DNA from: Bacillus cereus ATCC 14579
GTDB lineage: Bacteria; Bacillota; Bacilli; Bacillales; Bacillaceae_G
Assembly: GCF_000007825.1 (NCBI RefSeq)
Contig: NC_004722.1
Span: 2,334,501 to 2,398,500 of the forward strand
Direction of reading: 5' to 3'
DNA: 64,000 nucleotides
Position 1 is the first letter of the stretch. Every line of letters begins with the position of its first letter. The notes beneath the pieces are model-generated. The model did not search any database, was not told the origin of the DNA, and was given only the letters and a program-made list of their open reading frames with translations. The translations under genes were made by a program, and so were the position numbers. This document shows, piece after piece, positions 52,343 to 60,311 of the stretch.

Positions 52343-53593
52343 ATGAATAAAGGAATACTGCAGATTACAGAAATTGAAGAAATTAGCATTCCTAATGTAT
52401 TGAAGGATAAAATGAAGAATCTGATAGAAAATGAATTGAAAACTCATAATCCTTATACTTGTGATCAAGAAATAGCAGCATATTTTTCAAAAGAGTGGCT
52501 TAATTGTTTGATTGACTATTCAAAGAAAAATCCGAATTCAGATATGAAAAACCTACTACATATAATAAAAATAGCGAATTGTGGTGGAAACGTACCACCT
52601 ACTCTTATTAAAAATACTCCATGTGATCCTATGGAAACATTATTACCTGGGGAAAATCGCAGAGGTTTTAATTATGGCGAAGACGAACACGATAGAATGA
52701 AAAAATATTTTTATGCAGAATGGGTCACATGGCTTTTTGCTACACTTTTTAATTATGATGCTTTAATTCACCCATCCGAACATGCAGGGAAAAATAGATT
52801 TCATCTCATTTCACCTTTAAACAACGATGAAGTTTTGCGAAATGTCGGTGCAAGCACTGGTGGCGGGAACTTTTATCAACATAACGATGCCACAGTGTAT
52901 ACAGATATGAAAGACCAATCAGATATTGAAGCAAGATTGAAAACATTCAATACGAATTTAGAAATTGTATCAAATAGACTTAATAAATCCGTGGAACGAA
53001 TAGTGTCTGAAATTACTTGTGGCAAATTTACTAGAGTTGATGCTCTTTTATTAAAAGGAGTGTTAAATTTAAAAACTCAAACTCATATTGGAACCCCAAA
53101 ATTACTTCAAAAGCATCTTGAAGAAAATTTCTTCAGTAAAGATGACATATTGGCGGTAAGTAAAATGCCTATTGCTCATATCGCAGGAATGGCTGATGGT
53201 GAAATATCGGGATTTGTAGGGGAAATAAACCAAATTATATTTTTAGATGATAATGGTGATATTATTGCAACTTGTTTGAATGGAGCAGAAAATAGATTGA
53301 TTTATGTGGGAGAAAGTGAAGAAGAAAAATTGAAATTTGACATGTTTTTAGAACTCTTACGAACAACGCCTACTTATAAGGTTCCACTTACATCTGAAGA
53401 TTTATTACTTATACCAAATTCATACTATGGTAAACAAACAAATGTAACTCATGGTAGGGAAAGGTTATCTGAGGAAGAATATAAAATCCCGATTGGAAAC
53501 AATAAATATGGAAGAAGAATTGTTTGCAGACAATACGTTTCCAGTCGATTACGTGATCAAAAAGAAAGTTACTTTACAGATATCATTAACTAG
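52343..53593 (+). CDS. Fe(II)/2-oxoglutarate-dependent oxygenase, clavaminate synthase/TauD-like
   Basis: A 416-residue enzyme. The iron facial triad is H180 and D182 (GGNFYQHNDATVYTD) and H370 in THGRERL. The following GRRIVCRQ (R391/R392, R396) would bind 2-oxoglutarate. The HxD, distal HGRxxL and arginine order matches the clavaminate synthase-like group that hydroxylates free or carrier-bound amino acids (Asn, Arg). ACGGAGGTTTTATA precedes the ATG. No NRPS or amino-acid ligase is adjacent; the next gene is a TauE-type exporter. Substrate unknown; a free amino acid is a reasonable guess. Confidence 0.75.
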   Translation: MNKGILQITEIEEISIPNVLKDKMKNLIENELKTHNPYTCDQEIAAYFSKEWLNCLIDYSKKNPNSDMKNLLHIIKIANCGGNVPPTLIKNTPCDPMETLLPGENRRGFNYGEDEHDRMKKYFYAEWVTWLFATLFNYDALIHPSEHAGKNRFHLISPLNNDEVLRNVGASTGGGNFYQHNDATVYTDMKDQSDIEARLKTFNTNLEIVSNRLNKSVERIVSEITCGKFTRVDALLLKGVLNLKTQTHIGTPKLLQKHLEENFFSKDDILAVSKMPIAHIAGMADGEISGFVGEINQIIFLDDNGDIIATCLNGAENRLIYVGESEEEKLKFDMFLELLRTTPTYKVPLTSEDLLLIPNSYYGKQTNVTHGRERLSEEEYKIPIGNNKYGRRIVCRQYVSSRLRDQKESYFTDIIN

Positions 53594-53612
53594 TTTAAAG
53601 AGAGGAGGGACG

Positions 53613-53633
53613 ATGGGGAGGTTTGGGTTATAA
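53613..53633 (+). CDS. possible six-residue leader peptide MGRFGL
   Basis: The best ribosome site between the two genes (AGAGGAGGG) drives an ATG at 53613, which opens only six codons and ends TAA. It lies in the hairpin at 53614-53650. The exporter's own ATG has no ribosome site. Confidence 0.35.
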   Translation: MGRFGL

Positions 53634-53650
53634 TAGCTCAAGCCTTCCCA
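53614..53650 (+). promoter_or_regulatory. leader hairpin before the exporter gene
   Basis: A 14-base stem (TGGGGAGGTTTGGG/CTCAAGCCTTCCCA) paired throughout, with three G-U pairs, loop TTATAATAG. Followed by TATTCTTTG. Could be an attenuator or a translation-control structure. Confidence 0.5.
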
Positions 53651-53660
53651 TATTCTTTGT

Positions 53661-54419
53661 ATGGATTTTACTATTGAATTACTTATACTACTATTTTTAG
53701 TAGCTGTATTAGCAGGATGGATAGATACGATTGCTGGGGGCGGTGGTATGATAACTATCCCGATAATGTTATTAGTAGGGATGTCTCCTTCTGTAGCGAT
53801 AGCGACTAATAAACTACAAGGGAGTAGCGGAACTCTCATGGCAACAGTGTTTTTTATTAAGAAGAAAGAAATTAATCTTAAAGAAATGCGTTTGTCCATC
53901 TTAATGACCTTTTTGGGATCAGTTTTGGGTGGATGGCTTGTTTTACAGATACGAGCAGAATATTTAATCATGATATTACCTTTTTTACTTATTATTATTG
54001 GTCTTTATTTTCTATTATCTCCAAATATAGCAAACGAAGATCGACCGAGAAAAATAAGTATGTTGTTGTTTGCGTTAACAGTGGCTCCATTCCTTGGATT
54101 TTATGATGGTTTCTTCGGCCCAGGAACAGGTAGTTTAATTGCTTTAGCATTCATTCTTTTATGTGGATATAGTGCTACAAGAGCAACTGCAAATGCTAAG
54201 ATCTTGAATTTTACAAGTAATTTCGCTGCTTTGTTATATTTTATTATTTTTGGCCAAATCGATTGGACAATTGGGTTGATTATGATGCTTGGTCAAATTA
54301 TAGGATCGTATATTGGAGCGAAGATGGTGCTTACAAAAGGGACGTCATTAATACGACCAATAGTGGTTATTGTTTGCTTTGTCATGGCAATTAAAATTTT
54401 TTTACAAAATATAAACTAA
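53661..54419 (+). CDS. TauE/SafE-family sulfite/organic anion exporter
   Basis: A 252-residue membrane protein with about eight helices in two inverted halves. The repeated signatures VAVLAGWIDTIAGGGGMITI and FYDGFFGPGTGSLIALA are diagnostic for TauE/SafE. These move sulfite, sulfoacetate or related organic anions across the membrane. The start ATG lacks a ribosome site, so it may depend on coupling to the tiny leader frame. It follows the 2OG oxygenase by 67 bases, possibly exporting its product. Confidence 0.85.
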   Translation: MDFTIELLILLFLVAVLAGWIDTIAGGGGMITIPIMLLVGMSPSVAIATNKLQGSSGTLMATVFFIKKKEINLKEMRLSILMTFLGSVLGGWLVLQIRAEYLIMILPFLLIIIGLYFLLSPNIANEDRPRKISMLLFALTVAPFLGFYDGFFGPGTGSLIALAFILLCGYSATRATANAKILNFTSNFAALLYFIIFGQIDWTIGLIMMLGQIIGSYIGAKMVLTKGTSLIRPIVVIVCFVMAIKIFLQNIN

Positions 54420-54672
54420 ATGTAATCAATATATTATTTGGATCAAAGTTAGAGTGTTTTCACGTTCCTATTGCAGTATTACGCTGTTTAAGATGTGTTC
54501 AAAATTACACAATTTGACTAGTGTAATATATTGCGTTATGCTTTTTTATAGTATAAAAGAAAGGCTTGAAGATAATGATTCGTCGTTTGAGAAAGCTAAA
54601 AAATGTAGCAGTCGTAGTAAGCTTCTAAGTAAATAGCAAAATATATAATACTTAGAAGCGAGGAATAAAGTT

Positions 54673-55332
54673 ATGAAGTATCCATTATTTAATCATTGGT
54701 CAGAAACAAAGTATATAAAAGATATAGTAACAAATCCACTCATTGAAGTAGGAGAGTACTCCTATTATTCAGGCTATTATAGCCATCAAAATTTTGAAGA
54801 TGGCTGTGTAAGGTATTTGTGGGGAGATGCTAAGTCTCAAGCACTTTTCAATCCAATTGAACAGATGGGATGGCATCTTGATAAACTCATTATTGGGAAT
54901 TATGTTTGCATTGCAAGTGGGGTAGTCATTTTAATGGGTGGTAATCATAATCATCACTCAGAATGGATTACAGTATATCCATTTGCTGAGCAAATCAAAC
55001 AATCATATGAACCAAAGGGCGATACAGTCATTCAAAGTGATGCTTGGATTGGAATGAATGCTATAATAATGCCTGGCGTTACTATTGGTGAAGGTGCAAT
55101 TGTTGCTGCAGGATCTGTCGTAAGTAAAGATGTTCCACCGTATACAATAGTTGGTGGAAATCCTGCTAAGGAAATAAAGAAACGATTCACTGATACAGAA
55201 ATAAACATGTTAATGGAAATGCGTTGGTTTGATTGGGATAGGAAATTGATTGAGAAGGCAATTCCGCTGTTGTCTAGTCCATCCATCGAACCATTATTTG
55301 CTTTTTATAAAAATGAAGTGAAAAATAAATAA
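54673..55332 (+). CDS. CatB-like type B xenobiotic acetyltransferase
   Basis: A 219-residue left-handed-beta-helix (hexapeptide-repeat) O-acetyltransferase. N-terminus SETKYIKDIV...PLIEVGEYSYYSGYY, hexapeptide turns IGNYVCIASGVVI, WIGMNAIIMPGVTIGEGAIV, and the catalytic histidine in GGNHNHHSEW. VGGNPAKEIKKRF and the aromatic MRWFDWD end are typical of CatB/Vat. Such enzymes acetylate chloramphenicol or streptogramin A; whether this copy confers resistance is unproven. AAGCGAGGAATAAAGTT precedes the ATG. Confidence 0.88.
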   Translation: MKYPLFNHWSETKYIKDIVTNPLIEVGEYSYYSGYYSHQNFEDGCVRYLWGDAKSQALFNPIEQMGWHLDKLIIGNYVCIASGVVILMGGNHNHHSEWITVYPFAEQIKQSYEPKGDTVIQSDAWIGMNAIIMPGVTIGEGAIVAAGSVVSKDVPPYTIVGGNPAKEIKKRFTDTEINMLMEMRWFDWDRKLIEKAIPLLSSPSIEPLFAFYKNEVKNK

Positions 55333-55342
55333 ATCAGTTAGG

Positions 55343-55376
55343 AAAACTACATCCAGTATAGGGTGTAGTTTTTTCT
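55343..55376 (+). terminator. rho-independent terminator
   Basis: The stem AAAACTACA/TGTAGTTTT with inner CC/GG pairs is followed by TTTTCTTTTTT. Confidence 0.82.
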
Positions 55377-55661
55377 TTTTTGTAAATGTGGAACAAATGT
55401 ATTATTTAGATTGTCTATTAACTGTAATCCTAAAAAATATGAAAGTGTGAATCATTTTGAAAAATATAAGGGGATTAAAAATAAGGATATGTGTGGGAAT
55501 ACAAAGTATTAGCGCACCTAAAAGTGTCGGATGAGGTGGTCTATATGAAAGCGATTCTAACGTTTTATATGTATATACAATTTGAGAACACTGTCTATTT
55601 TTTGCGGGATTATGTTAGAATAACGCTTTTTTTGAGTACAAAGAAATTGGAGGTAACAGAA

Positions 55662-56975
55662 GTGAAAGGTATGTTTTGCAAGAGAGTTATTGCAATAGTA
55701 ACAGTGCTTACAATATTTTGTAGCATGGTCGTTACAATTGGAAAAGCAGCAGCGGAAACAGATCCTGCTATAGACGTTGAAGCAGGATCAGCAATTTTAA
55801 TAGAAGCAAATTCCGGGAAAATTTTATATGAAAAAAATGCAGATGAATCATTGGCAATTGCTAGTATGACAAAAATGATGAGCGAATACTTAGTTCATGA
55901 AGCGGTGGATAAAGGAAAACTTAAATGGGATCAAAAAGTTAAAATCTCTGAATATGCACATAAGATTTCGCAAGATCGTTCACTATCAAATGTTCCATTA
56001 GAAAATGGTGGCTCTTATACGGTAAAAGAGTTATATGAGGCAATGGCAATTTACTCTGCAAATGGTGCAACAATTGCTTTAGTTGAACAGATTGCTGGTA
56101 AAGAGGTCAATTTTGTAAAAATGATGAACGATAAGTCAAAAGAGTTTGGTATGAAAGATTATAAGTTTGTAAACTCTACTGGCTTAACAAATCAAGATTT
56201 AAAAGGATATCATCTAGAAGGGACAACTCTAGAAGAGAAAAATAAAATGTCTGCAAGGGATTGTGCAATTTTAGCACAACGTCTTATTCAAGATTTCCCC
56301 CAAATATTAAATACAGCAAAAATTCCTAAAAAAACATTCCAAGAGGGTGGTAAATATCCAATTGATATGGCGAACTTTAACTGGATGTTAAAAGGCTTAA
56401 TTAAGCAATATGAAGGTGTAGATGGTTTGAAAACAGGAACTACTCCAGAAGCGGGAGATTGTTTCACTGGTACAGTAGAAAGAAATGGTATGCGACTAAT
56501 TTCTGTAGTGATAAAAGCAAAATCTCATACGGCACGTTTTGATGAAACAAAGAAATTATACGATTATGGATTTGCGAATTTTGAAGTGAAGAATGTCTAC
56601 GGAAAAGATTCAGTAATAAAAGGACATGAAACAGTTCGAGTGGCAAATGCAAAAGAAAAAGATGTAGTAGTTCAAACGAAGCAAGCTGTTTCACTTCCAA
56701 TGCCGAAGGGCAATAAAGACATTTATAAAAAAGAATTTAAAGTATCCAATATGGAACAAGGAGCGCCTATTAAAGAGGGGGGAACTATTAGTAAAATGAT
56801 TATCTCTCCTAAAGATAATACAGATTCTGGTTTCTTATCAGGTAAATCATTACAAATAGACCTTGTAACAAAATCTGATGTCGAACAAGCAAATTGGCTT
56901 ACACGTTTTATACGTAAAACAGGATCTTTTTTTAGTGGTATGTGGGATCGTTCGATTGATATAGTAAAAAGCTAA
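55662..56975 (+). CDS. dacA: D-alanyl-D-alanine carboxypeptidase (PBP5-type DacA)
   Basis: A 437-residue low-molecular-weight penicillin-binding protein that trims the terminal D-Ala from peptidoglycan stems. Signal peptide at residues 1-28. Active-site S68 and K71 in SMTK, SxN at 132-134 (YSANGA), KTG at 257-259 (LKTGTT). The C-terminal beta domain (from about 310) ends in an amphipathic helix (FIRKTGSFFSGMWDR) that anchors it to the outer face of the membrane. GTG at 55662 is chosen as start: GGAGGT lies seven bases away. The frame is open far upstream but without support. Confidence 0.93.
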   Translation: MKGMFCKRVIAIVTVLTIFCSMVVTIGKAAAETDPAIDVEAGSAILIEANSGKILYEKNADESLAIASMTKMMSEYLVHEAVDKGKLKWDQKVKISEYAHKISQDRSLSNVPLENGGSYTVKELYEAMAIYSANGATIALVEQIAGKEVNFVKMMNDKSKEFGMKDYKFVNSTGLTNQDLKGYHLEGTTLEEKNKMSARDCAILAQRLIQDFPQILNTAKIPKKTFQEGGKYPIDMANFNWMLKGLIKQYEGVDGLKTGTTPEAGDCFTGTVERNGMRLISVVIKAKSHTARFDETKKLYDYGFANFEVKNVYGKDSVIKGHETVRVANAKEKDVVVQTKQAVSLPMPKGNKDIYKKEFKVSNMEQGAPIKEGGTISKMIISPKDNTDSGFLSGKSLQIDLVTKSDVEQANWLTRFIRKTGSFFSGMWDRSIDIVKS

Positions 56976-57395
56976 TTTTATAGGATACAACTAAATATTA
57001 GTTTGAAACAAAAGATTTCAAAGTACTATAGATTCTTATGTGGATAGCTTGGAATGTCAGGGTGTAATTTTTTCTTCTTACTTTGTGCATTGTAATGACA
57101 CTACTTTTTTCTATAGTTTCATATCATTTAATCGAAAAGAAATGTATCAACTGGGCAAAACAAAGAACAATAAATTTTTTGAAAAAAGTATAATTCCTAG
57201 ATAGATTTTATTTCTTTAGTAAATATATGAATATGACCGATTCCTAAGTATACTTAGGAATCGGTCAATTTTAGATTCTAAATGTAAATATAGTAAAGTG
57301 GAATATAATTGAAATCGAAAACCACTTAGAAATAACAATTACGGTGTGAGCTATTGTATAGTATAGATATGGTTAACAATAAAGGGGGAATACAT
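56976..57395. other. intergenic region with perfect palindrome
   Basis: About 420 bases with no gene other than the short unsupported extension of the next gene. Holds the 34-base palindrome at 57234-57267. Confidence 0.5.
57234..57267. terminator. 34-base perfect palindrome, terminator-like
   Basis: TGACCGATTCCTAAGTA and its exact reverse complement, with no loop, followed by ATTTTAG. May end the dacA transcript 260 bases back, or bind a dimeric protein. Confidence 0.6.
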
Positions 57396-57986
57396 ATGTG
57401 GAAGCGATTTGTAGCAATTGGCGATAGTTTTACAGAGGGGATAGGGGATGAAGTTGAGGGAATTGCATTAAAAAGCTGGGTAGATCATTTTGTTCAACTG
57501 TGTGAAAATGATATAGAATATGCCAATTTTGCAAAGCGTGGGTTAGTAACTAAAGAAATTCAATCGCAGCAATTGGAAAAGGCGCTAACTTTTAATCCAG
57601 ATTTGGTTAGTCTCATTGCAGGGGCAAACGATGTTTTAAAAGGACGTTGGAATCATGATGCATATAAGAACGATATGGAATTTATGATAGATACATTAAG
57701 TAAAGCAGGGGCTGATATTATTATAGCAAACCTTCCAGATTTTACAGTTAGGCTTCCTTTTGCTTCTGAAAAAAAACAAGTAATAAAAGAACAATTATTA
57801 GAGGCAAATGAAGTTATACATTCACTGAGCAGAGAGTATAAGCTTCATCATGTTGATTTTTGGAATCATCATTTAGTTAATGACAATACGCTTTGGTCTA
57901 AGGATTTAATTCATCCAAACTCAAAAGGATATGTAAAAGTTGCTGAATTAATTTTTAGTAGTTTGCCTGTACAGAAGACAAAATAA
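57396..57986 (+). CDS. SGNH/GDSL-family esterase
   Basis: A 196-residue hydrolase. Blocks I-V: GDSFTEGIGDE (catalytic Ser), GLVTKEI, AGANDVLKG (oxyanion Asn), and DLIHPNSKGY (catalytic Asp and His). No signal peptide, so probably cytosolic. The ATG at 57396 has AAAGGGGGAATACAT before it; an upstream frame from 57354 is unsupported. Substrate unknown; esters of lipids or sugars are usual. Confidence 0.9.
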   Translation: MWKRFVAIGDSFTEGIGDEVEGIALKSWVDHFVQLCENDIEYANFAKRGLVTKEIQSQQLEKALTFNPDLVSLIAGANDVLKGRWNHDAYKNDMEFMIDTLSKAGADIIIANLPDFTVRLPFASEKKQVIKEQLLEANEVIHSLSREYKLHHVDFWNHHLVNDNTLWSKDLIHPNSKGYVKVAELIFSSLPVQKTK

Positions 57987-59044
57987 TAGTTTGCAATGTA
58001 ACGAATATGATATTAATTGTATGAAGCTATGTTTTTTAGTAAATAGAAAGAACTAAACATTTAGCAAACAAAGCGTTTCTACGATATATTTCTACAGTAG
58101 TGCACAAATACAGAATCACAAAGAAAGATCACTTATGGAAATAGGTGGTCTTTAAATGTTTTTATAACTAAATTAGTATATACTGTATTACTAACAGTTT
58201 CGTACTACATAAAAATTAAGTTCTCTTATAGAAAAACTGATTTTATATTATCTTAAAATATAATAAAACGTTCAAAACATATTTTGGGTATGTATCCTAA
58301 TTGTGAATGATGTGTAATTTTTTGAAGTATAAATATCCAATAAATAAAATAGGTAGTAGGTGCAGAAGTATTAATACTATATTATTCAATTCTTGTTATG
58401 AGTACATTAGTGATTGGTAATATTATATTTTTATTATCAACTTTAGTTATTGGGATTAATTTGCATAGAAAATATGTAGGATAAGAAAAAAATATACTTT
58501 ATTGTATATTTTTTTTGTTTAGTAGGATTTACGGTCTCTTTAAACTATTATGTTAATAAAATTAAAAAACTTAATTCTTGATACCCTTATGGTTAAAGCT
58601 ATCTATAAAATGAAAATATAAATAAATAATAGTTTGTTATGATTTGTGGATTTGGTTTTTTATCCGAATTTTCTGATTCAAATATTTCAACTTTATGAAT
58701 ATAGTAGGTGAAATATTTGTGTGATAGTATTTGAGATAGAAAAAAGCCAACTTTAAAAAGGATGTGAATTGAATGTGTAAACGACTGTAAAGGGTTATAT
58801 TAAGGCAACGTTTAGCTGTTATTAGTGTAAGGTAAAGATATATTTTGTAACAGTTGATATAAAAATGAAGAAATAGGTACGCTTTCGTTTGTCTGACTAT
58901 TTTAAATATATGAAAAATAAGACCGGTTTGAGTTTTGGCGAAGTTAAATTCTAGGTGAGATGTCAATAATGATTAATTAGGTTTAATAAAGAGGTACCTT
59001 ATACGCAAAAGCGTTTATATTAGTAACCTAAGGAGCTTGCTTTT
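57987..59044. other. 1-kb gene-poor region upstream of krsE
   Basis: Very AT-rich. A hairpin at 58123-58153 (AAAGATCAC/GTGGTCTTT). A 28-codon frame from 58398 encodes a hydrophobic peptide (VIGNIIFLLSTLVIGINLHR) with no ribosome site. At 58993-59029 lies an imperfect inverted repeat (AGGTACCTTATACGC-AAAA-GCGTTTATA...AGTAACCT) just before the krsE ribosome site. Likely contains the krs promoter, whose exact position I cannot fix. Confidence 0.5.
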
Positions 59045-60298
59045 ATGAAAACTACTGATTCAAAAGGCCTATTAGGAAATAGGGTTTATTTACAAGTTTT
59101 CTCTGCCTATTCATTGCTTATGCTTGGTGTTTTTATTGATATGTTAGCGATTATGACTATAGTTGGGTTTGAATGGGAAGTAGATCCTACTATGATTGGA
59201 TTGATTCCTGTTGCATATGCACTTCCTGGAATTATTTTTGGCTCATGGGCAGGTGTTATTGCAGATCGTTTTAGAAAAATTCCAATTATGATGTTCTGTA
59301 ATCTAATGGTTGGTCTAATAACAATTGCTCTTTTATTTGTACAAGATATCCACTGGCTCTTAGTGGCATTAATGATTCGTTCCATTTTTATTGTTTTCTA
59401 TTATCCTGCACAGCAAACACTAACAAGACAGATTGTATCCCCGGACTTGCTTACTAAAGCAGTAAGTATCAACGGAATAGTAGAGCAGGGTACAAAGATA
59501 GTAGGCCCCCTTATAGGGGGCATGTTGTTGAGCTGGTTTCAACCAGAGTTCTGCCTCATTATAAGAGCTATAAGTTGTTTATTAGCTACCTTAGTTCTCA
59601 TACCCACAATAAAATTTAAAGAAACTATATCGAAAGAATTTGTTGAACAGCAAAAACAAAGTACTTGGACCGCTTGGGTACAAGGGTGGGGTTATGTGTT
59701 ATCTAATCGGATAATATTATCAACCATGATTTTCGTTACAATAGCCATGGCGGTATTACAATTAGTAGACTCACAATTCCCAACTTTATTTAAGAGCTTA
59801 TTCCCACATGATAAAAGTAAAATGGGATATATCATTTCTATTATTGGTCTTGGCGGAATACTTGGTGCATTACTAACTCAGAAATTAAAACAATTTCAAT
59901 ATGGCTGGGTAGTATGTGGAGGTATGGTTTTAATGGGAATTGGTTTTGGGGGGATTGGTTTGATAACGCCCGGTACGGTCTTCGTTTTAGCTTATTTAAT
60001 TAGTTTTATCGCTGGTATCGGAAGTGGGCTGATGCTTGTATCTAATCAAGTCATTTTACAAATAGAATCCGATCAAGATCAAGTAGGAAGAGTATTTGGT
60101 ATACAAAGCAGTTTAACAAACGCAGTTCTAATTATTTCTCCTGCTATGAGTGGTCCATTAGTGCATTTGTTTGGAGTAACTCAACTCTATGTTTATGGAG
60201 GGATTGGGCTTGTTATTATTGGAGTAATTGGAGTTTCACTGCAGAAATATTTATGGGCTAAACATAAACACGAACCTATAAGAGCAAATAATTTTTGA
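59045..60298 (+). CDS. krsE: MFS exporter KrsE-like, first gene of the lipopeptide locus
   Basis: A 417-residue 12-helix MFS transporter of the EntS/macrolide-efflux branch: AGVIADRFRKIPIM in loop 2-3, VSINGIVEQGTKIVGPLIGG in helix 5. CTAAGGAGCTTGC precedes the ATG. It ends 13 bases before an NRPS gene whose first module activates Thr, the first residue of kurstakin, so it matches KrsE, the efflux protein reported at the head of the krs operon. The name rests on this context. Confidence 0.8.
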   Translation: MKTTDSKGLLGNRVYLQVFSAYSLLMLGVFIDMLAIMTIVGFEWEVDPTMIGLIPVAYALPGIIFGSWAGVIADRFRKIPIMMFCNLMVGLITIALLFVQDIHWLLVALMIRSIFIVFYYPAQQTLTRQIVSPDLLTKAVSINGIVEQGTKIVGPLIGGMLLSWFQPEFCLIIRAISCLLATLVLIPTIKFKETISKEFVEQQKQSTWTAWVQGWGYVLSNRIILSTMIFVTIAMAVLQLVDSQFPTLFKSLFPHDKSKMGYIISIIGLGGILGALLTQKLKQFQYGWVVCGGMVLMGIGFGGIGLITPGTVFVLAYLISFIAGIGSGLMLVSNQVILQIESDQDQVGRVFGIQSSLTNAVLIISPAMSGPLVHLFGVTQLYVYGGIGLVIIGVIGVSLQKYLWAKHKHEPIRANNF

Positions 60299-60311
60299 AG
60301 GGAAGATTTTT

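Noticed and set aside
54454..54636. A 60-codon plus-strand frame between the exporter and the acetyltransferase
   Set aside because: No ribosome site, erratic composition, and no resemblance to any protein; treated as non-coding.
58637..58966. A 109-codon minus-strand frame upstream of krsE
   Set aside because: AT-rich chance frame full of Ile/Tyr/Lys/Phe, without a ribosome site.
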